NCBI RefSeq assembly: GCF_040833955.1
Contig: NZ_CP162133.1
Coordinates: 1,572,001 to 1,636,000 of the forward strand
Length of the DNA stretch: 64,000 nucleotides
DNA from: Leptospira sp. WS60.C2
GTDB lineage: Bacteria; Spirochaetota; Leptospiria; Leptospirales; Leptospiraceae
Reading direction: 5' to 3'
Shown: one piece after another, positions 20,830 through 30,536 of the stretch
Layout: each line of letters begins with the position of its first letter
Position numbering within the stretch: position 1 is the first letter of the stretch
Program-made: the position numbers and the translations under genes
The notes under the pieces: model-generated
Told to the model about the DNA's origin: nothing
Database searches by the model: none
The model's input: only the letters and a program-made list of their open reading frames with translations

Positions 20830-22077
20830 ATGAACTTAGAACCAATATCCTTAGACATTGAATCCGCTTATCAAATCTTAAAGCCAATCGTCAACAAAAC
20901 TCCACTACAATATCATTCTCGATTATCAGATCAATATGGGGCAAAGGTATATCTTAAGCGCGAAGACTTACAAGTCGTGCGATCCTATAAAATCAGGGGT
21001 GCTTATCATATGATCCAAAGTTTACCTTTGGAGGAGCGGAAGAATGGAGTTGTCTGTGCCAGTGCTGGAAACCATGCACAAGGAGTCGCATATTCCTGTA
21101 AGTTATTACAGATTTTTGGTTCTATCTATATGCCAGAAGTCACACCAAAACAAAAGATCAACCAAGTACGAATGTTTGGTGGTGACTATGTCGAAATCAA
21201 ATTAGTGGGAGATACCTTTGACGAAAGCCAAAAAGAAGCCTTGGCCTTTGCTAAAGAGAATGCGAAGGCATTTATCCCTCCCTTTGATCACAAAAAAGTA
21301 ATAGAAGGGCAAGGAACGGTTGGTTTAGAAATCCTTTCGGAACTCCGAGGGATAGATTTTCTATTTTTGCCGATCGGTGGTGGTGGTTTGTGCGCTGGCG
21401 TAGGAAGTTATTTCCAGAACCACTCTCCCAAGACAAAAATCATAGGAGCGGAACCTCTCGGTTCCCCCTCCATGAAGGAAGCCATTCGATTGGGAAAACC
21501 TGTCACACTCGAAAAGATTGACAGTTTTGTGGATGGAGCTGCTGTGAAAAAAGCAGGTGATTTCACATTTCCCATCTGTCGATCCGTTCTCTCTGATTTG
21601 TATCTGGTCCCCGAAGGGAAGGTTTGTTCCACAATCTTAGATCTTTACAATCTAGATGCCATCGTGAGTGAGCCTGCAGGTGCATTGAGCATTTCCTGTT
21701 TAGATGAGTATAAAGATTCCATTCGAGGGAAGACAGTCGTATGCATTCTCAGCGGTGGAAATAATGACATTGATCGTATGCAAGAAATCAAAGAAAGGTC
21801 TCTTTTATACGAAGGTCTAAAACAATATTTTATAGTTCGGTTTGCTCAAAAACCGGGTGCACTAAAACAATTTGTAAACGAAATCTTAGGACCGAATGAT
21901 GATATCGTTCGTTTTGAATTCATTCAAAAACACAATAAAGAGGCAGGTCCTGCACTGATTGGAATTGAACTCAAATCAAAAGATGATTTTCAGAGTTTAC
22001 TCAATCGTATGAAGGAATATGGTTTGCATTTTACTTTAATCAACCAGGATGAAAATCTTTTTGAATATTTGATTTAG
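20830..22077 (+). CDS. ilvA: Threonine ammonia-lyase (threonine dehydratase)
   Basis: A 415-residue PLP enzyme converting threonine to 2-oxobutanoate and ammonia. The PLP lysine lies in VVRSYKIRGAYHM, the substrate loop in CASAGNHAQGVA, and the cofactor-phosphate glycine loop in LPIGGGGLCAG. The C-terminal about 85 residues look like a single ACT-type regulatory domain (YFIVRFAQKPGALKQFV), as in shorter IlvA or ThrC-like forms. It offers a threonine route to isoleucine; Leptospira is known for the alternative citramalate route, and saprophytes can have both. It is monocistronic, between two terminators. Confidence 0.92.
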   Translation: MNLEPISLDIESAYQILKPIVNKTPLQYHSRLSDQYGAKVYLKREDLQVVRSYKIRGAYHMIQSLPLEERKNGVVCASAGNHAQGVAYSCKLLQIFGSIYMPEVTPKQKINQVRMFGGDYVEIKLVGDTFDESQKEALAFAKENAKAFIPPFDHKKVIEGQGTVGLEILSELRGIDFLFLPIGGGGLCAGVGSYFQNHSPKTKIIGAEPLGSPSMKEAIRLGKPVTLEKIDSFVDGAAVKKAGDFTFPICRSVLSDLYLVPEGKVCSTILDLYNLDAIVSEPAGALSISCLDEYKDSIRGKTVVCILSGGNNDIDRMQEIKERSLLYEGLKQYFIVRFAQKPGALKQFVNEILGPNDDIVRFEFIQKHNKEAGPALIGIELKSKDDFQSLLNRMKEYGLHFTLINQDENLFEYLI

Positions 22078-22211
22078 CATACCACCAAAAATCTTTTCAT
22101 TTCCTCACCTAATTTTAGGATTTGAAGGTTTTCCTTTCTTTTGAATTTCCTAAAGGTTTTTTGGATTTGTTCGATATTTGGAATGATCCCATTGATCGCC
22201 GTACAGCTAAG

Positions 22212-22236
22212 AACCCGGAGTGATTGCCGGGTTTTT
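22212..22236 (+). terminator. Rho-independent terminator downstream of ilvA
   Basis: AACCCGG (22212-22218) and CCGGGTT (22227-22233) form a perfect 7-bp stem with an 8-nt loop, followed by TTT. It lies 135 nt after the ilvA stop, so it ends either that transcript or a short RNA made in the gap. Confidence 0.7.
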
Positions 22237-22311
22237 GCATTACTATGAACTAAAATGAAAAAAAAAATTCGGCTATCGCAAGTTAGTTTCCTTTTTTCTT
22301 TTTGGGTGATA

Positions 22312-22381
22312 GATAGGTCGTATTGGGTGGCGGGTGGATTACCCCACCCAGTTCGAATTGGGCGGGGATAGTATACCTATC
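22312..22381. repeat. Nested GC-rich inverted-repeat element with mutually exclusive hairpins
   Basis: An outer 7-bp stem, GATAGGT (22312-22318) with ACCTATC (22375-22381), encloses GC-rich segments. CCCCACCCA (22342-22350) can pair with TGGGCGGGG (22359-22367; one A:C mismatch on plus, G:U on minus) around a TTCGAA core. The same CCACCCA block (22344-22350) is also perfectly complementary to TGGGTGG at 22324-22330 and its last six bases to GGGTGG at 22332-22337. Only one pairing can form at a time. The rest of the 402-nt gap (22078-22479) holds the terminator at 22212 and AT-rich DNA. It could be a dispersed palindromic repeat or a structured RNA. Confidence 0.55.
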
Positions 22382-22479
22382 GAGTCCACTATCCGTAATT
22401 AAATTCACCACAAAAAATAATGTTTTCATTTCCAATCTTTCATTGAGAATTCGCTTATCATTTATTTCCTGTTCATAAC

Positions 22480-23454
22480 ATGCATGGAATGATCAAAAAC
22501 TATTCTAAAATTTATAATATACTATTGATCTTGTTTTTTTTCTTACATTGTCAAATCGATTGGAAACACAATGCGGGAGATCCGTTTACTAAGGATTTTT
22601 GGGAAACAAGATTTTTGGAAGACTGGTTAGTCGCTTATCCACGCACATTTGTGATCCAAGGAAAAGTTACTGGTTTGTACCAATCGCAACTAACGATTCT
22701 ATCGACATCGGACGGAACCTCACTTCCGATCCCTACGAATGGATCTTTTTCGATGACTGTGTTTGCTTCTCCAAAATACTTTGATATTCGTATTTCCCCC
22801 GAGCCAGATAACCTTCATTGTATTGTCTGGGATCGCGGAGTTTGGGACGGTTCCAATCAAGTCAATCTCATGATCACTTGCCCAATGGCAAAAACCAATG
22901 TTTCTGGAAAAACTCTTTTTTGGGATCGTTGTACGTTTGGCTCGAGTTGGAATCCTGATGGAAATAGCACTGGAGTTGGTAATGGTGACTGTTCCTTTGG
23001 AACTGCCTCGCTTCTAAATTTCTGCACAAGTGCAGAGGGATATAATTCCTCAACAAACCCTAATGCTTGTAATGGGGGGAGTAATGCTTTATTAGTTGAT
23101 AGAGGACCAGTCTTCTCATCTTGCCTGAATCATCGTGTCTCCAATCGATATGGATCATCCAATTGGAGGCTCCCATTGTATACAGAAATGTTTTCCATCA
23201 TTCGATGCAGTGCCACAAACACAGGAGTAATCACAGGAGAGGATGGTTGTTTGACAGTGGGAGATGCGACCAAATATCCCGGAGCGACTGCCGATCCGAT
23301 TCTATTTCCTGGAACCATTGCCGCTCATTATTGGAGTTCCCAAACCTTTCCAGGAGTGGGAGATGTGCAGGCTTATATGATCAATTTTGATCCAGGAAAT
23401 GAATCCTATCTAAATAAAGATCTTTCTGCCTATGTACGATGTGTCTCTGAATGA
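22480..23454 (+). CDS. DUF1566 (Lcl-type) domain lipoprotein
   Basis: A 324-residue probable lipoprotein. The N-terminus has a basic stretch, a hydrophobic run and a spirochaete-style lipobox ending FFLHC (Cys at about residue 24). The mid-region looks like a small carboxypeptidase-regulatory-like or Ig-like strand domain. The C-terminal half carries Lcl/DUF1566 features: SSNWRLPLYTEM, a YWSSQTF motif and a final YVRCVSE. Such proteins are abundant in Leptospira and exposed on the envelope, with unknown function. An alternative start is the ATG three codons downstream. It stands alone, behind the nested inverted-repeat element. Confidence 0.82.
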   Translation: MHGMIKNYSKIYNILLILFFFLHCQIDWKHNAGDPFTKDFWETRFLEDWLVAYPRTFVIQGKVTGLYQSQLTILSTSDGTSLPIPTNGSFSMTVFASPKYFDIRISPEPDNLHCIVWDRGVWDGSNQVNLMITCPMAKTNVSGKTLFWDRCTFGSSWNPDGNSTGVGNGDCSFGTASLLNFCTSAEGYNSSTNPNACNGGSNALLVDRGPVFSSCLNHRVSNRYGSSNWRLPLYTEMFSIIRCSATNTGVITGEDGCLTVGDATKYPGATADPILFPGTIAAHYWSSQTFPGVGDVQAYMINFDPGNESYLNKDLSAYVRCVSE

Positions 23455-23470
23455 TTTTTCATCTGGAACA

Positions 23471-23496
23471 TTTTATGATTTTAGCATTTCATAAAA
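23471..23496. terminator. AT-rich inverted repeat between convergent genes
   Basis: TTTTATGA (23471-23478) and TCATAAAA (23489-23496) form a perfect 8-bp stem with a 10-nt loop in the short space between the lipoprotein gene and metW, which converge. It is a possible weak bidirectional terminator; no GC clamp or T-run supports it. Confidence 0.25.
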
Positions 23497-23543
23497 ATTG
23501 AGAACTTCATATAAAAGTAAGAACGGATTCGAGTTAGATTCGT

Positions 23544-24161
23544 TTATGCACGAATGACAAATAAAGCCAATGTCGCAAATAAATTCGGAAATAGTTTGAT
23601 TTGTCTTGTTCGATTGAAAAAGGCACGATGAAGGATTTTGATTCGTTCGAAGTCACAAAAGTCTTCAAAATCTTTTCCAGAAAGATAGTGTAGGTTAGGC
23701 GTATCATACCAATGGAATGGCATCAAATCGGTGACAGGAGTTTTTCCACTGAGGAGGATCGAGGTCCGAATTTGCCAATGGGAAAAATTTGGGAATACGA
23801 TGATGACTTGTTTTCCAATACGTAAACATTCTTTGATAATTTCGCCGGGGTTCAAAGTTTGTTGGATGGTTTGGTTTAAAATGACAAAATCAAAACTATG
23901 ATCCAGGTGGTGTTTTAATCCATCATCGATATCCCCATGATGCACGTACAAACTCTTTTTCACACATTGGATGATACATTTATCATCTTTTTCGATTCCT
24001 TGGACACGAACCCCTTTGTTCTTTAGGATTAACATAAGTTCGCCGTATCCACATCCTAAATCTAAAACACGTTCTCCGGGTTTTACGAGATTTGCGATGT
24101 AAGAGATATCGGGCCGATTTTTTAAATCCAATCCAAAAGCTTCATTTGTGTGGATGTTCAA
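23544..24161 (-). CDS. metW: MetW methyltransferase-like protein
   Basis: A 205-residue MetW. It has a class I SAM-binding fold with motif [13 protein letters not shown], followed by [11 protein letters not shown] and VILNQTIQQ. MetW is encoded next to MetX in many bacteria and is needed for, or stabilises, homoserine acylation; it is not known as a classical methyltransferase. Its start overlaps the metX stop by 4 nt, giving a coupled metY-metX-metW run. Confidence 0.92.
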   Translation of the reverse strand: MNIHTNEAFGLDLKNRPDISYIANLVKPGERVLDLGCGYGELMLILKNKGVRVQGIEKDDKCIIQCVKKSLYVHHGDIDDGLKHHLDHSFDFVILNQTIQQTLNPGEIIKECLRIGKQVIIVFPNFSHWQIRTSILLSGKTPVTDLMPFHWYDTPNLHYLSGKDFEDFCDFERIKILHRAFFNRTRQIKLFPNLFATLALFVIRA

Positions 24162-25294
24162 AAAAAACCTCCATCATCAGTGGCACTTAAAAAGTCTCGT
24201 AAGATCGAATCCTGTTCTTCACTTGGCAATAGGAAACTATCATGTCCAGCAGGGTTATTCAATTCAATAAAACTCACGGGAACTGCATTCACTTCCAAAG
24301 ACTTTACAATTTCTTCGGATTGATACGGGGGATACAACCAATCGGAAGTATAAGCAATGACTAAAAACCTGCATCTCACTTTCGATAAAACCTTGGTGAG
24401 TTCCTTTCCTGTTCCTAAACTAAAATGATCTAACGCTTTTGTTACATAAATATAGGAATTGGCATCAAATCGATCCACAAAGGATTCCCCTTGGTAGATC
24501 AAATAACTTCCCACAGCGAAGTCAGTGGATTGGATATTCCCTTTGGGTGGTTTTCGACCAAATTTTTCTCGCATCATTTCATCACTTAAATAAGTGATAT
24601 GACCCATCATTCGGGCAAGAGCCAATCCTTTGGATGGGCGTTTGTCTTGGGTATATAAACCTTGGTTCCAATTAGGATCGGAAAGGATGGCTTGCCTACC
24701 CACTTCATTGAAAGCAATTTGTTGTGCAGAGTGTTCGGAAGAGGAAGCCATGACGATACAATTTTTCAAACGATCTGGGTATGCCACTGACCATTGTAAT
24801 GCCTGCATTCCTCCCATAGAACCTCCTGCCACTGCAAAGAGTTTATGGATTCCAAAATGACGGATTAGTTTTTCTTGAGCATTCACCATATCACCAATCG
24901 AAACAAAGGGAAACGTCGATTGGAAAGGTTTTCCTGTTTTGCCATTGGTGCTCAAGGGACCGCTAGAACCTTTACAACCACCGATGACATTGGAGGAGAT
25001 GATAAAATATCGATTGGTATCGAATGCTTTTCCTGGACCGATGTAATAATCCCACCAACCAGGTCGTTTGTCACCTTCATGAAAGCCTGCTGCATGAGCA
25101 TCTCCTGACAGGGCATGGCAAATTAAGATGGCATTGTCTTTTTTTTCATTGAGAGTGCCGTATGTTTCATAGGCAATCTCGAGAGGAGTGATGGTCTCAC
25201 CCCCCTCAAGTGTAAACGATTCAAACGTAACAACGTTTGTCTGTACGACACCTACGGATCCGTGAAAAGATTCATTTGTTTCCGAAGGATTCAT
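24158..25294 (-). CDS. metX: Homoserine O-acetyltransferase MetX
   Basis: A 378-residue alpha/beta-hydrolase-fold acyltransferase making O-acetylhomoserine for methionine. The nucleophile Ser is in [12 protein letters not shown] and the catalytic His in AGHDSFLLP. The LSGDAHAAG segment and family length fit. In Leptospira (shown for L. meyeri) MetX feeds MetY for direct sulfhydrylation, the gene just upstream here. The metX start is 7 nt after the metY stop. The acyl donor (acetyl versus succinyl) is inferred from the Leptospira precedent. Confidence 0.93.
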   Translation of the reverse strand: MNPSETNESFHGSVGVVQTNVVTFESFTLEGGETITPLEIAYETYGTLNEKKDNAILICHALSGDAHAAGFHEGDKRPGWWDYYIGPGKAFDTNRYFIISSNVIGGCKGSSGPLSTNGKTGKPFQSTFPFVSIGDMVNAQEKLIRHFGIHKLFAVAGGSMGGMQALQWSVAYPDRLKNCIVMASSSEHSAQQIAFNEVGRQAILSDPNWNQGLYTQDKRPSKGLALARMMGHITYLSDEMMREKFGRKPPKGNIQSTDFAVGSYLIYQGESFVDRFDANSYIYVTKALDHFSLGTGKELTKVLSKVRCRFLVIAYTSDWLYPPYQSEEIVKSLEVNAVPVSFIELNNPAGHDSFLLPSEEQDSILRDFLSATDDGGFF

Positions 25295-25301
25295 GTCTGA
25301 A

Positions 25302-26606
25302 TCAGATATTTTTTAATGCCTCTTCTAAGTCTACTAGAATGTCATCTAGGTTTTCTAAACCTACACTGAGTCTCACAAAACCAGGAGTGACACCAGCGGA
25401 GAGTTGCTCTTCACCAGTTAACTGTTGGTGTGTTGTGGATGCCGGATGGATCGCCAAAGACTTTGCATCCCCGATGTTCGCGAGTAAACTAAAGAGTTCA
25501 AGTCCATCGATGAATTTTTTAGCTTTTTCCACTCCACCTTTGATTTCAAAACCTACGATGGCACCAAAGAGTCCACGTTCATGGTATTTTTTGGCAGTCG
25601 CATAGTTTTTGTCAGAAGGAAGGCCTGGGTAATTCACCCATTCTACTTTAGGATGTTTTTGTAAAAATTCCGCTACTTTGAGTGCGTTATGGGAATGACG
25701 TTCCATACGGAGTGGTAGAGTTTCCACTCCTTGTAGGATTTGCCATGCATTAAAAGGAGAAATGGCAGGTCCTAAATCTCTTAGTCCTTGGACACGGGCT
25801 TTTAAGATGAAAGCAATGTTGACACCACCGAATGGTTCAAATTTTCCAAACACTTCCCAGAATTTTAATCCATGGTAAGAAGGATCTGGTTCTGTGAAAT
25901 TTTTAAATTTTCCATTTCCCCAATTGAAGCTACCACCGTCGATGATGATCCCTCCAATCGATGTTCCATGACCACCTAAAAATTTGGTTAAGGAATGAAC
26001 GACAATATCCGCTCCATGTTTTAACGGGTTCACCAAATACGGTGATGGCATGGTGTTATCGATGACAAGTGGAACTCCTACTTCTTTTGCTACCTTACTA
26101 ACAGCTGCTATATCAAGAGTGTCTAGTTTTGGGTTTCCCAAAGTTTCAGCATAGAATGCTCTTGTTTTATCATTGGATGCTTTTCTGAAATTTTCAGGGT
26201 TTGATGGATCCACAAAATGAACTTTAATTCCCAATTTAGGGAATGTATAATGGAGTAGGTTGTAAGTTCCACCGTAGAGAGAAGAAGAGGCAACAATTTC
26301 TTGTCCTGCTTCTACAATGTTTAGCAGCGCTAACATTTCCGCACTTTGTCCAGATGCAGTAGCAAGTGCAGCAACTCCACCTTCTAAAGCCGCCACTCGT
26401 TTTTCCAAAACATCAGTAGTTGGGTTCATGAGTCTTGTATAAATATTTCCAAACTCTTGGAGACCGAACAGTCTTGCCGCATGGTCTGTGTCTTTAAAAA
26501 CATAGGACGTGGTTTGGTAAAGTGGCACCGCACGTGAGGTAGTTGTTGGATCAGGCTCTTGGCCTCCGTGAAGTGCGATGGTTTCTGGTTTGTATTGACG
26601 TGGCAT
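25302..26606 (-). CDS. metY: O-acetylhomoserine sulfhydrylase MetY
   Basis: A 434-residue PLP enzyme of the Cys/Met metabolism family. It forms homocysteine from O-acetylhomoserine and sulfide. The N-terminus ([13 protein letters not shown]), the PLP-lysine motif [17 protein letters not shown] and the C-terminal [11 protein letters not shown] are typical, and the length is normal for MetY (longer than cystathionine gamma-synthases). First gene of the metYXW run. The 111-nt divergent region upstream shows no SAM-riboswitch fold. Confidence 0.94.
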   Translation of the reverse strand: MPRQYKPETIALHGGQEPDPTTTSRAVPLYQTTSYVFKDTDHAARLFGLQEFGNIYTRLMNPTTDVLEKRVAALEGGVAALATASGQSAEMLALLNIVEAGQEIVASSSLYGGTYNLLHYTFPKLGIKVHFVDPSNPENFRKASNDKTRAFYAETLGNPKLDTLDIAAVSKVAKEVGVPLVIDNTMPSPYLVNPLKHGADIVVHSLTKFLGGHGTSIGGIIIDGGSFNWGNGKFKNFTEPDPSYHGLKFWEVFGKFEPFGGVNIAFILKARVQGLRDLGPAISPFNAWQILQGVETLPLRMERHSHNALKVAEFLQKHPKVEWVNYPGLPSDKNYATAKKYHERGLFGAIVGFEIKGGVEKAKKFIDGLELFSLLANIGDAKSLAIHPASTTHQQLTGEEQLSAGVTPGFVRLSVGLENLDDILVDLEEALKNI

Positions 26607-26650
26607 AGATTCCCCCGATGGTATCGCCTAGTTTCCTTAGCCTTTCTAAT

Positions 26651-26680
26651 TTGTCAATCATTTGTTCAATAAAATAGAAT
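26651..26680 (+). promoter_or_regulatory. Possible promoter for the outer-membrane protein gene
   Basis: TTGTCA (26651-26656) and TAGAAT (26675-26680) are separated by 18 nt in the divergent space between metY and the next plus-strand gene. Each box has one or two mismatches to the consensus. Confidence 0.4.
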
Positions 26681-26717
26681 AATTTTCCGTTTTATTGGAA
26701 TTGTCCTGGTTAGATTA

Positions 26718-28358
26718 TTGCTTATTTTCAAAGGAAAAGGTTACGATAATAAACGTATCGTGAACCATTCTTCTCGTAAGTCTTGTCTTGTTCTGGTGCT
26801 TTTGCTCTTCGCTACTGCCATGCAAGCACAAGTTTGGGTACCGACAGGAACAGAGGGAAGAAGAGCGTCGGCTTTGCAATTTGATGCAGGTGGATCGAGT
26901 TTTCAAAAAGATTATTACGGTTATATTTCTCCTAACTTTACCTTTAATCACGGAAGTCAGTTTGGGTATTCTTTTTCACTTCCAATCAATGTTCTAGCAG
27001 TTGACAAAGAACCACTACAATTAGAAAGCAAAGCCGGCAAAATTCGTGAAATGGATTATAACAGCCGAAACGATTATGCACGTGTTTTGAATTATATCTC
27101 TTACGGAACGTATAACCAACAAGTTCCAGGTAAAGTTACTTTCTCCGCTTACACTGGTAAGATGGTCGATGGGTACATTGGCCATGGAACGATTGTAAAC
27201 AAATACCAAGGTTCATCGCGATTTGATACCTACAACCCAGGTGTGATGGCTGATTTGAATACTGATTATGGTGGAGTTCAGTATTTTGCCAATTCCGTTG
27301 TTAATTTTGAAGTGAATGCAGCGAGAGTTTATATTAAACCACTTGCCATCGGTCGGTCCTTGTATTCCTTATTTGATAAGTCATCGGATCTCGTCTATTT
27401 AATGAACCTTCGTGGAAATGTTTTAGATGAATCGGGACGCCTTAGCGTAGAGGAAGAAGCTGGTTCAGAAGAAATCCAAAAGAAAAAAGCAGCTGAACAA
27501 AGGAAAAACGAAATTCGTCCGATCAGTAAAGATTCTAGAATGGAACTAGTGGACAATGATCCATGGTACAACCGTTTGACAATCGGTTACACACAAGCTT
27601 GGGATAGACAGGCTCCTGTCCAAATGGCATATAATACAAATGGTTCTCCCGTCACAGAAAAAAAACTCGATAACCCAAAAACAACAGAAGTAACAAGAGC
27701 TGCAGTGGAAGGAATGGACATTGAGTATCGACTCCTCAATCTTCCATTTGTAGAATTTACACCCTATGTCGACTTCAATAAGATCAAGGGACTTGATAAC
27801 GCACAAGGTGCCCATTACGGAAGTATATTTCGTTTAGGAACAAAGGATTTAAATGTCATCTTAAAACCAGAGTTCCGCCAAATGACTGCAAATTATGCTC
27901 CTATGTATTTTGATAGTTTTTATGAGATAGAGCGGTTCCAAAAATTTCCAGTGTCGGCTCCCATTCGCCCCAAATTTGATTATCTAGAAAACCAATCGAA
28001 TGCGAAAGTTACAGGTTATTATCATACCATTTACGTGAACATTTACCATCTTGGGTTTGAATTTGCTGTCGAAGATTATGGATTAAAAGGAAATAAACGT
28101 GTGTTTGCTGCCGCTTATATTCCACTAGGGTCTTCTTTTCTTATGTCATTCTATTATACAAAGAAAGGTTTTGATTCACAAGGAAAAGCATTCGAACTCG
28201 ACAATAACACTCAAGCTGCCGCTGAAATCTCAAAGGCATTTGGACCTATTGTTTTACGTGTGCAAAATTATCGAAAGTTTTACTTGGATGCGAGTGAAAA
28301 GTCTTTCTTAAGCATTGATGAAATTCGATTTTTAGTCTCTGGTGGGATTAGCTTTTAA
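26718..28358 (+). CDS. Probable outer-membrane beta-barrel protein, Leptospira type
   Basis: A protein of about 530-546 residues that I cannot name. A signal peptide is clear (LVLVLLLFATAMQA, cleavage likely before QVW). The mature part is rich in aromatic residues and alternating strand-like segments, with Tyr/Phe-rich ends (FLVSGGISF terminates in Phe), which fits an outer-membrane barrel. A charged EEEAGSEEIQKKKAAEQRK stretch near residue 245 may be a loop. The long frame starts at TTG 26718; GTG 26760 gives a more typical signal peptide (VNHSSRKSC). It overlaps the convergent rsmE by 11 nt. Confidence 0.7.
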   Translation: MLIFKGKGYDNKRIVNHSSRKSCLVLVLLLFATAMQAQVWVPTGTEGRRASALQFDAGGSSFQKDYYGYISPNFTFNHGSQFGYSFSLPINVLAVDKEPLQLESKAGKIREMDYNSRNDYARVLNYISYGTYNQQVPGKVTFSAYTGKMVDGYIGHGTIVNKYQGSSRFDTYNPGVMADLNTDYGGVQYFANSVVNFEVNAARVYIKPLAIGRSLYSLFDKSSDLVYLMNLRGNVLDESGRLSVEEEAGSEEIQKKKAAEQRKNEIRPISKDSRMELVDNDPWYNRLTIGYTQAWDRQAPVQMAYNTNGSPVTEKKLDNPKTTEVTRAAVEGMDIEYRLLNLPFVEFTPYVDFNKIKGLDNAQGAHYGSIFRLGTKDLNVILKPEFRQMTANYAPMYFDSFYEIERFQKFPVSAPIRPKFDYLENQSNAKVTGYYHTIYVNIYHLGFEFAVEDYGLKGNKRVFAAAYIPLGSSFLMSFYYTKKGFDSQGKAFELDNNTQAAAEISKAFGPIVLRVQNYRKFYLDASEKSFLSIDEIRFLVSGGISF

Positions 28359-29064
28359 ATAGATCATATAATAGGGAAGCAAACGCAAATTCTGTTCTTA
28401 AGTTTATCTTTCCTAAACTAATTGTCAGATACTTGTTTTCTCGGAAGTGATGGTAGTCATTTTCCTTCCAACCAGATTCGGATCCAAACACAAATAAGTC
28501 GTCTTTAGGTTTGATATTAAGCTCATTTTGATTTTTGAAATCGTTAATTCCCATTCGATCTAAAACAATTACATTTGCTTTCCAAGATTTTAAATACTCT
28601 TTCCAATTCTCATAACGACCAAAATGAACGTCGGGTAGTAAGTAATTTCCTGTTTGGCTAAGTCCCGTATCAATCCATTCTTTCCATTCTTTGTTAAAAA
28701 TAGGAGAAGTCCAATATTCTTTATTTTTTGTTTCAGTCGCAAAAAAACTGAGTGATTTAACACCATAAGCGCCTGCTAGGTGAAAAATCTTTTTCGCAGT
28801 CTGAGGTCTTGGCAATGAGAAAAAACAGTGAATTGATATAGGATCGAATGTCTTTTCTAAGGTGACTTCTTCCGTTGCTATTGTTTCTGTTTCAGTTATC
28901 TGTAATATTTTAAAAAGGTAATTTCCTTCTTCGGCTAAAACGACTTGAACGGAGTCGCCTTGTTTCTTTTTTAAAATAGTTTTGATGTGATGATGACGAT
29001 GGTCACTGAATCGAACTGTCTTGGTAGGATCTAGTTCCTCTTTTCGTAGGACAATCCAGTTCAA
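28348..29064 (-). CDS. rsmE: 16S rRNA (uracil1498-N3)-methyltransferase RsmE
   Basis: A 238-residue SPOUT-class methyltransferase. The N-terminal part (RFSDHRHHHIKTILKKKQGD) resembles the PUA-like RNA-binding domain. The C-terminal part has the SPOUT knot motifs FVFGSESGW and LTISLGKINLRTEFA, which match the usual IGPEGG and LGxRILRxET patterns with some drift. It methylates N3 of U1498 in 16S rRNA. The start is 3 nt from the stop of the zinc-ribbon gene upstream. Confidence 0.88.
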   Translation of the reverse strand: MNWIVLRKEELDPTKTVRFSDHRHHHIKTILKKKQGDSVQVVLAEEGNYLFKILQITETETIATEEVTLEKTFDPISIHCFFSLPRPQTAKKIFHLAGAYGVKSLSFFATETKNKEYWTSPIFNKEWKEWIDTGLSQTGNYLLPDVHFGRYENWKEYLKSWKANVIVLDRMGINDFKNQNELNIKPKDDLFVFGSESGWKENDYHHFRENKYLTISLGKINLRTEFAFASLLYDLFKS

Positions 29065-29067
29065 TGT

Positions 29068-29562
29068 TTAAATCTCAAAACTTGGTTTTTTCGGAAGGGA
29101 GGGTTGGATTTCCTCTAGAGGTGGTTCTATGTTCTCTTCCTCTAAATGGGGAGGAGGAATGTCCTGTGGATCTTCTTCCAACATGTAAGGATCTTTTTTT
29201 GGGCCAAATTTGATTTCATTGGAATCGAGAAACGTCCACTTCCAGGCATATAGCGAAAGGATTAGAAATAATAAAATCGGAATCCAAGGAATTTCTTTTT
29301 TTCCAGGTTTCTGTTTGGACTTTAAATAATCAATAGGAGCGTAGAGTAGATCGACAACTAAGTCTTTATAGTTTTGAAAGGAAGGTTGAAACGTAAGGTT
29401 TGGAATTTCTATCTCATTCGCACTGAAATTCGCTTCTGATTCAATTTCGGGATCAAAAGTAAAACGGTGAGAACAGACGGGGCATTGAACCAAAATGGTT
29501 CCCTGCGTAACAGGGAACCGTAACATCGTGGAACAATTCGGACATTGTTTTACGCGATTCAA
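29068..29562 (-). CDS. Zinc-ribbon (MJ0042-type) membrane protein
   Basis: A 164-residue protein. The N-terminus is a zinc ribbon with Cys7, Cys10, Cys27 and Cys30 (QCPNCSTML, VQCPVCSHRF), like the MJ0042 finger. A single hydrophobic segment follows at about 94-112 (WIPILLFLILSLYAW), and the C-terminal tail is acidic and proline-rich. It is likely an inner-membrane protein with the ribbon in the cytoplasm; function unknown. It sits between a secreted-protein gene and rsmE in the same orientation. Confidence 0.75.
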   Translation of the reverse strand: MNRVKQCPNCSTMLRFPVTQGTILVQCPVCSHRFTFDPEIESEANFSANEIEIPNLTFQPSFQNYKDLVVDLLYAPIDYLKSKQKPGKKEIPWIPILLFLILSLYAWKWTFLDSNEIKFGPKKDPYMLEEDPQDIPPPHLEEENIEPPLEEIQPSLPKKPSFEI

Positions 29563-29580
29563 TTAAGAACCTGTATGTTC

Positions 29581-30426
<846 letters not shown>

Positions 30427-30536
30427 CTAAAAGGTTAATTTGAGGATACCAAAGTACGACCCATGGGCGTAAACAAATATCCTGTGTAAAGTATCGGTAA
30501 AATCCATAAGAAGATTGAAGCCGAATCTCTCTCTTT

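Noticed and set aside
26607..26717. SAM riboswitch upstream of metY
   Set aside because: The 111-nt gap lacks the conserved stems and GC-rich terminator expected; only AT-rich DNA and possible promoters are seen.
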